This document shows positions 10,346 through 20,463 of a DNA stretch of 64,000 nucleotides, in pieces. The translations under genes and the position numbers were made by a program. Source of the stretch: Saturnia japonica. Lineage: Eukaryota > Arthropoda > Insecta > Lepidoptera > Saturniidae. How positions within the stretch are numbered: position 1 is the first letter of the stretch; the number at the start of each line of letters is the position of its first letter. Location of the stretch: the NCBI GenBank assembly GCA_033032175.1, contig CM065320.1:4526001-4590000 (forward strand), written 5' to 3'. The notes beneath the pieces are model-generated. The model saw only the letters and a program-made list of their open reading frames with translations, was not told the DNA's origin and made no database searches.

Positions 10346-10974
10346 GTCGCTTTTGTTTCCCTTTATCAGACGATTTAGAGCTGCTATGTGCCGAGGGAGA
10401 TATAACAAACATCTATTCCATGGTTTTATATTATGAGCTCACTTTATTTCCAGTAAGAGAATAAACGTATTTTCATAAAGAGAAATTAGTTAATGAAACA
10501 AAAATAAATATGTACATACAACGAGAACAAGAGTTCTGCGTGCCACTATTCAATTCAGAAAAGCTGGTCAGTGTGAAAACAGGATCTCATGGACTAGTAA
10601 ATACATCACGTAGCTACAACTAGTATAAAAAATCATATGTGTAGTTTTTCTTACTTATTATATTGTATGATTATATGTCATCACTGGGACAGATTAGTGA
10701 AATATGAGCTGGCCGCTCTCGACTCAATGCCTGACGATGATTTACTGTTAGCAGGAGTGCTCAAATTTATAGAGTCGGCGGTCCACCAGAAGAAATAGTA
10801 GTTAGCGTTTAGCAAACGTTCGACTGCCAACCTTACAAACTGACAGAAAAATGTTTATAAAATAGCTTTTTTAACACTTAAAAAAATTAAATAGTTACCT
10901 AAGACGTTATACTTCGCAATCTCTAACAGCTTTTTACTAAATCCATGTGAAAGTATATACGATACTAAAATTAT
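10346..10974. other. AT-rich, nothing recognised
   Basis: I see no exon or element boundary in this stretch. Confidence 0.4.
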
Positions 10975-11396
10975 AACAAAACACCCATTTTTAAAATTTT
11001 TGTTTGTCAGTCTGTTTGTTCCGAGTAAACTCCGAAACGGTTAGACCAATTTTGACGGGACTTTCACTGGTATATAGTTCATTTTATAGGGAGTAACATA
11101 GGCTACTTTTATTTTAGAAAAATAATTAGAGTTTCGCGCAAATAAAAAAAACTTGTCACGGTGAATCAATTCGTACGCTTAAATGGCTTACGCTGAGTAA
11201 ATAAACCATAAAGATATAGCAAATTAATGTACTAAATAATTGTAGACATTAAAAATACCTACAAAAAAGTCGGCATCTATCTTCTAAGGAACACTCACAA
11301 TAAGCACTATTGTCTTTTAAATAGCTCCAGGGGAGCAAGATTCGCGCAGGCATTCTGTAGTCCACGTGAGCGAAGCCGCGGTCACAGCTAGTATTA
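10975..11396 (-). repeat. Dispersed repeat family A, copy 1
   Basis: About 420 bp from 'tttgtcagtctgtttgttccga' to 'gagcgaagccgcggtcacagctagt'. It matches 57110-57490 in the same orientation and 56012-56445 in reverse. Shared stretches include 'agaccaattttgacgggactttca' and 'ggcttacgctgagtaaa'. Read on the minus strand it begins with the common lepidopteran repeat start 'actagctgtgaccgcggcttcgctc'. It has no coding potential. Confidence 0.7.
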
Positions 11397-11846
11397 TTAT
11401 AAATATCTACTATCGGTTAGTAATGGTCGAAATTCGACCCGCGACTTTTTGATTATAGATTATAGACTGTCTGATTTGATTATAAATCTGTTATACATTT
11501 GCAGTATGAACGAATATATTATATAATTTTCCGTCACTTTTCACTGATTGTCAATGACAATGTGTTGGGGAGTATAAATAAGTTCAATGGCAATGGTCGG
11601 TTTAGTTCTACAGTTTTATTTAATAAAATTTAATATATTAGTAACACAAATTATATATAAATTTGACTTTTCTGAACACTTTCTCCATATAAACTTTAAC
11701 CACGCCAAATCGCACAATTCTTCGTGCACGTAATACCTATGCATCAAAAGGAGTCCGAAGTTTTCTCCCCACAGATTAAAAAATAAGCTTTTATCTATAA
11801 ATTTACCGAACTAAAAAGTAAATAATAATTTTAATTAATAAAGTTA
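11397..11846. other. AT-rich, nothing recognised
   Basis: No gene or structured repeat seen. Confidence 0.4.
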
Positions 11847-12117
11847 TAGGAGTTAGGGTAAGTTTGGTCACAGATCAGAGGCGCACGCAGTACATAGGTA
11901 CTAAATGAAATTCACATAAACTTAAAACTTAAAAATTCTAATATTTGTTTAACAGCTTCAGGCTTTAAGTTGAATGTCGTTTTACGCCTCAAGCTTTTAA
12001 AGAAACAATCAAAAATTCAAATGTTTTAAGTTTATGTAAATTTCATTTAGTACATACATATGAGTACATACTAAATACAGTCGTCCCAGATCATGGACCA
12101 AACTTACTCTTCTCCTG
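11847..12117. mobile_element. Palindromic MITE with TA duplication
   Basis: A 271-bp element flanked by TA. The outer inverted repeats pair TAGGAGTTAGGGTAAGTTTG on the left with CAGGAGAAGAGTAAGTTTGG on the reversed right. Inner arms (left 11900-11930, right 12025-12055) share GTACTAAATGAAATT and CATAAACTTAAAAC, so most of the element can fold into one long hairpin. The TA target fits a Tc1/mariner-mobilised miniature element. No coding capacity. Confidence 0.7.
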
Positions 12118-12299
12118 TAGTTTATTTATTTATTTTATATACCTATTTAAAACTTTATTTATTAAAATTATTATTTAATTTTTAGTACATTTGGTACATT
12201 TGGAACCCTCACATCCCGATGAAACCCAAATGAAATACAGGCCAGGCTTGTACAAAGCAGTTCCTAATGATATAAGTGATATTTATTGAAAAAAAAAGG

Positions 12300-13010
12300 T
12301 TTCAGGTCATTTGCCATCAAGAAGTTCTACTGTTGATTGCCCGTCTTCATCTTCATACCTCTATCATCATGTGTAATGGAAGGTACTCATGAGAATCAAA
12401 CAAACTAGCCCAAATTCGACAATCCTACCATTTACCATCAGGGAGTTCCAGTGACGATCATCCAGCTCAATCTTCAGACTGTTGTCAACATTTGGATACT
12501 CATGAGAACAAAACATACGAGCCCAAATCTGACTATCTTTGCAGTTTCCATCAAAGAATTCCCGTAGTAATCTTCCGGATTCATCTTTAGACCCTCTTCA
12601 TCATGTGTACCTAAAGGAAGGTTCATGAAAACAAAATAAACGAGCCCAAACTCAACTAATTATTGCAGTTTCTTTCTGGGTGTTCCAATGGCAATCTTCT
12701 GGCTCCATCTTTAGACCCTCGTCATCACGTGCATTAAAAAGTACTCAGGGCAACAAAACGAAACTAGCCAAAATGTGAATATCTTTGCAGCTTCCTTCAT
12801 GGAATTCCAATGGCAATCTTCCGGCTCCATCTTCAGATTCTCGCCATCATGTAGAATAAAAAATACTCATGACAACAAAATAAAGTAGCCCAAATTCGCT
12901 TGTCCTATCTTATACCATCAAGGAGTTCCAGTCCCTACGCCACGACTCCATCGTCAGATTAGATCTATGGTACCATAATATTGCATTGTCATGGAACTTA
13001 CATACATATG
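12300..13010 (+). repeat. Minisatellite, six ~120-bp units
   Basis: Units share the order 'catcaaggagttccagt...ggctccatcttcaga...catcatgt...tactcatgagaacaaaa...tagcccaaatt'. The 'agttcca' anchor recurs near 12321, 12441, 12555, 12681, 12801 and 12921, a period of 116-126 bp and mostly 120. The array ends in 'atgccacatttcatctcaatcgg', a tail common in lepidopteran dispersed repeats, so it may be the inside of a mobile element rather than a free satellite. Confidence 0.8.
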
Positions 13011-14185
13011 CCACATTTCATCTCAATCGGGTACCAGGAAGTGGTTGAAAAATGGTTTACAAATTTTCAAATTTCGTGTTATCGTACATAATTATAATAT
13101 TTACTTACTTACATAACTACGTAGTTATTTACATACGACCGAAGCACGTTATATAAAAGCTTGTAATAAAAAAGTGAAATGTTATGAATGAATAATTATA
13201 TAAAAGAAATGTATGGTTGAACCCGAATGACCTCATAGGTTTTTTTCAAACAATTTTTCTAGTTTAGCTGTAAGTATTATTTGTAGTTGTAATAATTATT
13301 AAACAAATTTTTAAGTAAAAAATATTTAAAAAATCTGTATTAATATAACTGTTGCCATCTAGGTACAATAAACTATACTAAAAGTCGATAAGTCATTCAA
13401 AATGTTTCAATATAGTCTCAGTAGATGGCGGTAAAAGACTTTACAATAAACTAAAAATAAGCAATCGTCTTAAGTTTGCTGTTCACTAATAATTTAAATT
13501 TATGTATGTTTTTTTTGTTTCGTGTGCAATAAAGTATAGGTATTGTATTACACAATGTACTACTGACTTTATATATAATTGAGAAAGTATAGTTTACTCC
13601 TATGGTTTAGGTGCGCATTCATGGAGTACCTACAATAAATATATAGTTTCTGTCGTATCCTTTGATTATTACAGAGATGTATATAAAACGTGTTGAAATC
13701 TGTAAAAATGTATGCGGTAACCGCTTATCATCAAGCGGGTCGTACCGCGCGCCGTACGCCACATTAGTTGAATAAAAATAATTTATTTAAAGAAATTATA
13801 AAGTACATTCAGCGTTATTTATATACTTTAACCACCTGTAATGATATTACGGCTTTCCTTGCTGTTTAGGAGATAATTGGAAAACTAGCATCATAAAAAA
13901 TTTTTTTTATAATTCCTTCTTTTTGTGCTGAATTAACTAGGGTGTCATTTTTTAATATAAATATTATAGTATTATGTAATAGAAGCGTTATCCGGCAAAA
14001 AATCCGGTACTTACTAATTGAAATCACTAAGTCTATGAAAGTCGATTTTCAGCCCACAGTACGGCGGGATTCATTTTGAATATAACTTTCATGTTTTTAA
14101 TAATTTACCGTGTCACACGAGTGGAATATAAAGCTATTTTAGAATTGTGAATTGAATACGTCGCAATTATTTACAAACAATAATA
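13011..14185. other. Mostly unassigned, small repeat pieces
   Basis: No gene is seen. A fragment at 13707-13790 ('ggtaaccgcttatcatcaagcggg...gccacattagttg') matches the 3' end of the LINE-like repeat at 41945-42250. The short palindrome-ended repeat at 13351-13430 is listed separately. Confidence 0.4.
13351..13430. repeat. Short repeat with GCCATCTA inverted ends, copy 1
   Basis: The 80-bp segment starts GTTGCCATCTAGGTA and ends with the inverse, TAGATGGC. A diverged copy at 19501-19582 has the same ends and the same internal 'tttcaatat'. Probably a tiny non-autonomous element. Confidence 0.45.
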
Positions 14186-15471
14186 ATAGGTCTAATTACC
14201 TATGAAATTGCCGTTCTGCAGTACTGGCCATTTCAAATCAAAATAATTTTTGTTTGGCTAAGAATTCTAATTTCAAATTAATTTTATTTTAAAAACATGC
14301 AATTCTTTTTCCAAAAGTAGTCATTTGTTTATTGATTAGTGTTACATTTTCATCGCATTTCAATTTTTTTTGTCATCATGGATACGTTAAAAATTCGAGT
14401 AATTATGGAATATAAGTACCGTCGTGGCAGCTACGCGGCACAAGCGGCACGCAACATCAACGACGTTTACGGAGCTAACACTACAGACCAACGCACCACC
14501 TGTTTTGGTTTGCTCGCTTCCGTTCTGGGAATTTCGACCTGAAAAATGAACTTCGCGGTCGTCCGAAGACTTTGGTCGACAATGACGAATTAAAGGCGAT
14601 TGTGGAAGCTGATGATACACAATCTACGGCTGAATTAGCAGCAGCTTTCGACGTTAGCGTCAAAACAATATTGGTCCATTTGCGTCAAATTGGAAAGGTA
14701 AAAAAGCTTGACAAATGGGTGCCCCACGAACTCAATGATCGCCAGCGCAAAGTACGCGTCGAGACGTGCCTTGCACTGCTCAACAGACACACAAATGAAG
14801 GAATTTTGAACCGCATTGTTACCTGCGATGAAAAATGGATTCTGTTTGATAACCGAAAACGCTCAGCAAGTTGGTTGGATCCTGGTTCAGCATCTAAACA
14901 ATGCCCTAAACGAAAACTTACCCCTAGAAAAGTGATGGTCACTGTTTGGTGGTCTAGCGCCGGTGTGATTCATCACAGCTTCTTACCAAACGGGGTGAGC
15001 ATTACTGCAGATGTGTACTGTGAAGAACTGAACACAATGATGGAGAAGCTGGCACATCTCCAACCAACATTGGTCAATCACACGTCTCCGCTGCTCCTGC
15101 ACGACTACGCGCGACCTCATACTGCACAGCAGACTCTCCAAGTTGCAAGAACTGGGGTTGGAAGTTCTCCGTCATGCGCCTTACTCACTAGACCTTGCGC
15201 CTACAGACTACTACTTTTTCCAGAATTTGGATAACTCCTTGGCGGGAAAAAAATTCAATACCCGAGAGGCAGTACAAAATGCCTTTGAAGAATTTGTTGC
15301 CTCCCGTCCAGCTGATTTCTTTAAGAAAGACATCAATAAACTGCCACTGCGCTGGCAAAGATGCATTGATTGCATGGGTGATTACTTCGATTAATACAAA
15401 TAAAAAATACATGAAAAAAATTCGTTAAAATTTTTTCATACAAAACGGCAATTTCATAGGTAAAGACCTAA
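14186..15471 (+). mobile_element. Mariner (DD34D), frameshifted, both TIRs present
   Basis: A 1,286-bp element between TA duplications. Left TIR ATAGGTCTAATTACCTATGA and reversed right TIR TTAGGTCTTTACCTATGAAA continue into a shared AATTGCCGTT. Length and ends fit the cecropia/mori-type mariners. It encodes a transposase broken by frameshifts (next entry). Confidence 0.9.
14399..15394 (+). pseudogene. Mariner transposase, two frameshifts
   Basis: The N-terminal part is in one frame (14399-14542, containing ARNINDVYGA, the helix-turn-helix region). The middle is in a second frame from about 14545 to 15140, with VDNDELKAIVEADD, WVPHEL, the catalytic CDEKW and HDYARPHTA. The end is in a third frame from about 15143 to 15394 (LDLAPTDYYFFQNLDN, stop TAA). 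The catalytic Asps of CDEK, HDYA and APTD are all kept in the DD34D arrangement, so only the frame breaks inactivate it. It is less decayed than the mariner at 2274-8668. Confidence 0.9.
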
Positions 15472-16379
15472 TAATAAGAGTGTTAAATTAAACTAATCAT
15501 AATAACACGTTGGAAACGAGTGCGTTATCTGTTATTAGGATACCAGCGCGCTGTGATTCGATTCACTATTTAATTACCAATGGTAATGTGTTATTATTCT
15601 AAGAAGATTAAGTACTTTTTTGTTATAAACTCACAAGAAATATGAGAAGGAGTTTTTTCAGCTAACATGATAATACGACCGGAAAATGGAAAGTTATCGA
15701 TACGTATATAAAACACCAGACATACAGACGTTATATGAAATAATCATTGCGTAAGCACTAGTAATTTCTGCTAGTACTTTAGATGACTATCTCGTTTGTC
15801 AGTTCAATATGCGGAAAGAGTAAAGAAATTATTTTCACTTTAGAATTTAAAAGACTTAAACGAAAAAGAAGAAGAAATAACAACCGAAAATATTTGTGCT
15901 AAATTTCCCAAAATTTTCAATTTTCCAGGTGAAAAGTTATTCGCTACCACTGTTTATGAGCAGTCAATTGATATAAAACCTCATAGTAGCTCTATTTACA
16001 CTAAACCATATAGGCTACCACACGCTCAATTCGTTGAGAGAAATATTGTAACGGAAACTGCGTTACTTAGGGTTTTGGAAATTACGATAATGATCTAAAA
16101 CGTATAAAGTTCAAAGTTATAATATTTGCTTGAGCGCAAATATTTCATAATTAAACATTTTTAAGGATAAGGAATTATTACAAAGACAAGAACAGGTTAT
16201 TTTAAACTTGCGCAATGGATTGGATGGGTTAGGTTGTAGGTAACTGCAACCAGAAACAAAAAATCTAAAACGGGCGCAACGAAGCCTGATAGCGCAGCGG
16301 TACGCTCCTAACAATAATTCGCTACGCAAAACGATAATAGTACCGAGAGGGCCCGCGCAACGAAAGTGCGGCGTTGCGC
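15472..16379. other. Unassigned intergenic
   Basis: AT-rich, with no exon recognised. A tRNA A-box-like word (TAGCGCAGCGGTACGC) occurs near 16289 but no B box follows at tRNA spacing. Confidence 0.4.
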
Positions 16380-17760
16380 GGAGCCCGATCAACCCTCGGA
16401 CTCGGTACCACGGCGAATACGTACTACGCTACGCAGCGAGCTGCAAACCAGTGTACGCAAGCCCAACTCACTACGTGCGACCAACTCTGTTCACACCCGA
16501 ACCTACCAGGCGTGAAGAGAGCGAAACAGAACGGCACACACGCAGTGAGGTGCCTACACGAAGGCGTTGGCGTAGCTACGGAGAACTAAGTGGCCTGGGT
16601 CGCTGGCGGGTGAAAGGTTTCTTGATGATAATAACACGATAATAACACACGAACACCAAAATCAAGTCGCTGTATTCAATCTTCACAATGGCCGCTTACA
16701 ATAATTCTTAACACTATCCAGTGCTTCGGTTTTTTGACACAGAGCTTCTTGCAAATCTTCAGGGTCTTGAATCTTTTTTTCTTGAATAGCGTTTGACACT
16801 CTGTGCGCGAGTTGGGTTTTTTTTTAAAACTGACTATACTGTTAGCCTTAGGGGCCCTGAAGCCGCTGCGGCTTTTACAGCTTCATCGAACTTGGGAGCG
16901 AGCGCAGGGGGCACTATACCGCGAAAGTTTTGGACGACTCGCACGAGGGTGCTACAGTGGCCGAACCTCGGTTCGGGCGGTCGTCGCGCATGCGAATAGA
17001 TCGCGATCTGGCTAATTCCCTACTCCTATAACTTCGAGCTAACTAAAATATACTTATATGCATGTTCCCCTCCTCCTGTGAGGAAGGAAGGAAACATGCG
17101 TATGTGTATTTAGTGATCGGAATAGTTTTTCTACACTAACTAGCGCAAAAAACGAAAAAAAAAAAGGTTCTTCTGTACCTGTGAGGTGTGTACGTATGTA
17201 ACATATGTCTGTGATGTTTGTATGTGGGTAGCTTAGTGTCGCACGTATAGTTTCACATGTATCGCGCGGGCGGCCGCCTGACCCAAGGGCTTCACACCGA
17301 GGAACGGACCTAGGCTTGGGTTGCCGCTAGAGAGGGTGGACGTGGCGAGTATGCGGGAGCAAAGTTGACCGCCCGTCCTCTGCGGAGAGAACGTTGGTTA
17401 CGCGGGCGTGGGCGCTGGCATGCTCTGTTTAGAGAGACGGTGGAATAATACGCGTTAGCTTTTTTTACTTTGTCGTCCGGATCGGTGAAGATGTTACGCG
17501 GCCGACGTTTACGCCGGCAGGCATTGGGGACTGGTCCATAAGTAGCTGCCGCTTTAAATAACGGATTCGCGTGATTCGACACAATGCCAAAGTAAGAACG
17601 AGAAAAGTGTCTGGCATAAGCATGTAGCGAAGGATGCGAAGGATGAGGATAAGCGGTTGGCTGAAACACTCCCCATATTTATATCGGTGTTGGAGCGGGA
17701 CGGAACGATGGCGCCTATTTCCCTCCTACTTTAACATTGCCTAGTAACACGGCTTGTGGC
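16380..17760. repeat. GC-rich repeat family C, copy 1
   Basis: Contains module X (16815-17000: 'actgactatactgttagccttagg' through 'gtggccgaacctcgg') followed by module Y (17030-17345: 'tcgagctaactaaaatata', a hairpin-like 'catgttcccctcctcctgtg', then 'cttcacaccgaggaacggacctagg'). Both modules recur at 23530-24140, there in the order Y then X. Several short frames are open because the region is GC-rich; none resembles a known protein. The flanks (16380-16660 and 17345-17760) are equally GC-rich and may belong to the same element. Class unknown. Confidence 0.55.
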
Positions 17761-17782
17761 GTGGCGCGTTGCGACTATTCTG

Positions 17783-17800
17783 TTATTATTATTATTATTA
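17783..17800. repeat. (ATT)n microsatellite
   Basis: Six consecutive TTA/ATT units. Confidence 0.8.
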
Positions 17801-18629
17801 CATTCAATTTCACGTAAATAGCTAATATCTCATAATAAGATTCTTACTGGAATGTTACAAAACATATTCAAATCTATTAAGAACATTAATATCTACCTAA
17901 ATACACACAACATAACATTAAGGATTAGTAAACTTCGTAAGTAGGTATTAAACTTTCAATATTACAACACAAACCGGCCTATAAACACGTTAAGTATGAA
18001 TTATAAACAATACAAGCACGATAGAATTCATATATAAGCCTAACTATTCCTTTAGAGTTTAGAATCACAAACATTAAACATAACTGGTTGAAAACAAAGA
18101 TTATCAATGAAATAGGTATATGTTCAGTGCGTTTCTATGCAATTCCTACGAAATTATAAGCTTTATTACTACGTATTTACTACCTTTAAATACCTACACT
18201 TTATTTATTTAACACAGAAACAGTAAATCAATGATTTTTCAAATATAATTGTTCATTTCTTAAGCCTAGCATCTTATACCTACAACTAAATATGAATACA
18301 TATTATCTCTTAATCATCACGGCTAGCCCTATTCGTCGCTAACACAAATCTGTAGATGAAATTTCACATTTAGGTATAGGATATGCGTTTACCTACACCT
18401 ACATTTATTTAGCGATAGTTAAAATCATACCCTTATTTAATGCGTTTTAAAACATAACTACTTAAAATGTTTGATTTGTTTCAAAATGTCCTACACACAT
18501 TTAGATATTTGAACTCACATATTGACCTAGATACTGATAAATTGTGTTCGTTAAAATAAGATAAAAATGAACAATCACAAAACAATTTAGTAACTAACAG
18601 AACTCTTTACAGAGAAGTTCAACAAAAAT
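17801..18629. other. URAD upstream region
   Basis: AT-rich with GTAGGTA tracts. It should contain the URAD promoter and 5' UTR, but I see no distinctive element. Confidence 0.35.
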
Positions 18630-20109
18630 ATGCCTTCACAAATAAACATTTCTGAAGCTAATAGATTGGATGGTGACCACTTTGAGCGGATGTTCGGTAA
18701 TGTGGTGGAATTATGCACGGATGGAGCAACGCAAGTCTGGAAGAAGAGGCCTTTTTCAAATGTGTCAGACCTTTGTGAAGCATTTCATAAATATTTAACG
18801 GATCTTACAATTGAAGGTAAAACTTATAAAATGCATTACCTAATAGCTTTTATACACTAGTCCGTTCGCGAATAAGTCTTACCTACATTTTATTACAGGA
18901 GCTTATGAAATAATGATGTAAATATCATAAAACTGTTAAAAGGCGTTTTAAGAAATAGGTAGTTAGGTAGGTACTTAGGTATATTAACATATCACTTAAT
19001 GTCAAAAAGTCTTGTTGATTTTCCAACTGTATTCCAAACCCTAGCCAGATTCATCTAAAATACAGTGAACAACTAATCAATAGTAGTTTTGATGTAATAT
19101 TTATTATTCTTACTTCACAGAAAAGTTAGTGATATTGAAACTGCATCCCGATTTAGCAGGACGGTTGGCGGCGCAAGATAAACTCACTCGCGAGTCAAAA
19201 GTCGAACAACGTTCTGCTGGACTGAATGATCTAACCATGGAACAGAAAAACACTATAGATGAATACAATGAAAGGTTTGATTGAAGTATTGATTTAAAAT
19301 CATTCATAACGTAATTAGCGGTTGCAGTATAAATGTATAACAAGCGGTATACATATCTTTAAGCTAACTTAGAAAGAAATAGTGTCCTTTCAAAGACTAT
19401 TTCTGATAGATATTTTAGCGATATTAATTATTATTTGTTGGTACCTAATATATAATCATTATTACTAAGATAAGAAGTAAATACTATCTTAAATTATAAG
19501 TGTTGCCATCTAGGTATACCATATTGTACTAAAAAGTTAAAACCGTTTTATAATAAGTTTCAATATGTTAGGTCTAGATGGCTCCTATTAATATTTTAAA
19601 ATTAATCAGAAATAACCTATACTCCAAAGAGAAAATAATAAGAACATTGTATCATTTAAATGTTGTTCTGATTCATAAGTAACTTAAATTGGGAACACAG
19701 AGTAGACTTAAGGTTTTAATTAGGAAAGTCTAGTTAATGCATTCACGAAGTATTTGAAAGTAATAGCATCTACTCAATAATAGCATGCTTTCTTGCTACT
19801 TACTAGCATATCTATCTGAACTGTAAATGCACTGTTTCCTAACTTATTTTTAAGGATTAGATCAAGATTTTATTAAAAGTAAGTCATTAGAATGATAATC
19901 TTTTGTAATAGTTATAATCTCTTTTCAGGTATAAACAAAAGTTTGGATTTCCATTTATAATTTGTGCAAGAGAAAATAAGGTACAATCTATAATTAAAGG
20001 ACTACAAGAACGATACCAAAATTCACGAGATCAAGAAATATATATTGCAATCGAAGAAGTAAAAAAAATATGCAAATTAAGGATACTTGACATCGTAAGA
20101 GATGATTAG
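18630..20109 (+). CDS. URAD: OHCU decarboxylase (URAD), 3 exons
   Basis: Exons 18630-18816, 19121-19274 and 19929-20109 join in phase to a 173-aa protein, the usual length of the family. The enzyme decarboxylates 2-oxo-4-hydroxy-4-carboxy-5-ureidoimidazoline to (S)-allantoin, the third step of urate breakdown after urate oxidase and 5-hydroxyisourate hydrolase. The family's catalytic His-Pro pair is present (LKLHPDLAG, His71), and Glu91 in SKVEQRSAGL sits where the catalytic Glu is expected. RYKQKFGFPFIICAREN follows, a conserved core segment. Junctions: GAAG|GTAAAA, CACAG|AAAAG, AAAG|GTTTGA, TTCAG|GTATA. It ends in RDD, with no peroxisomal PTS1. An AATAAA lies at 20336. The next gene (POMP) is convergent, its stop 355 bp away. 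Confidence 0.93.
19501..19582. repeat. Short repeat with GCCATCTA inverted ends, copy 2
   Basis: Lies in URAD intron 2. It begins TGTTGCCATCTAGGTA and ends CTAGATGGC. See copy 1 at 13351-13430. Confidence 0.45.
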
Positions 20110-20308
20110 TTTCTAGCAAATATCTATGTAAAAAAATATTACTAACATGGCATGAAGAAAAACTGAATCTATACTCATAAGTAGTTTTATATTAAACTAT
20201 GAGAAATAATATCTCAAGAATTGATTTATAATTAAATTTATTCCATATTGAATTAGTATTTAAATAGATAAAGGTTTAAACAACATCAATTTTGTTTAAT
20301 TGTCCATG

Positions 20309-20341
20309 TTTATTTATTGAATCATTAGTGTAGTGAATAAA
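20309..20341. promoter_or_regulatory. Facing polyadenylation signals between URAD and POMP
   Basis: AATAAA for URAD (+) is at 20336-20341. Minus-strand AATAAA words for POMP are at 20309-20314 and 20313-20318, with a nearer one at 20409-20414. If the distal signals are used, the two 3' UTRs overlap by some tens of bases. Confidence 0.45.
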
Positions 20342-20463
20342 AGTTAGTAATAATACAAAAATGATCACAATATTAATAATTTTAACCACAAAGTTAAAAT
20401 GATCAAATTTTATTATAAAACACACCAAGTAAACTTGACAGCTTATATGCCTAAATTAGGAGT

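Noticed and set aside
9980..10408. 142-codon minus-strand gene
   Set aside because: Arg/Ser-rich translation of a CpG-rich patch, open on both strands; no start context, splice sites or homologue recognised.
12300..13010. CRISPR-like array
   Set aside because: The period of 120 bp, diverged units and eukaryotic context exclude CRISPR; it is a minisatellite.
16283..16360. tRNA gene suggested by TAGCGCAGCGGTACGC
   Set aside because: No GGTTCRANNCC B box at the right distance and no acceptor pairing.
17310..17669. 119-codon minus-strand gene
   Set aside because: It lies in a GC-rich repeat, has no family resemblance, and the second copy of the repeat does not keep the frame.
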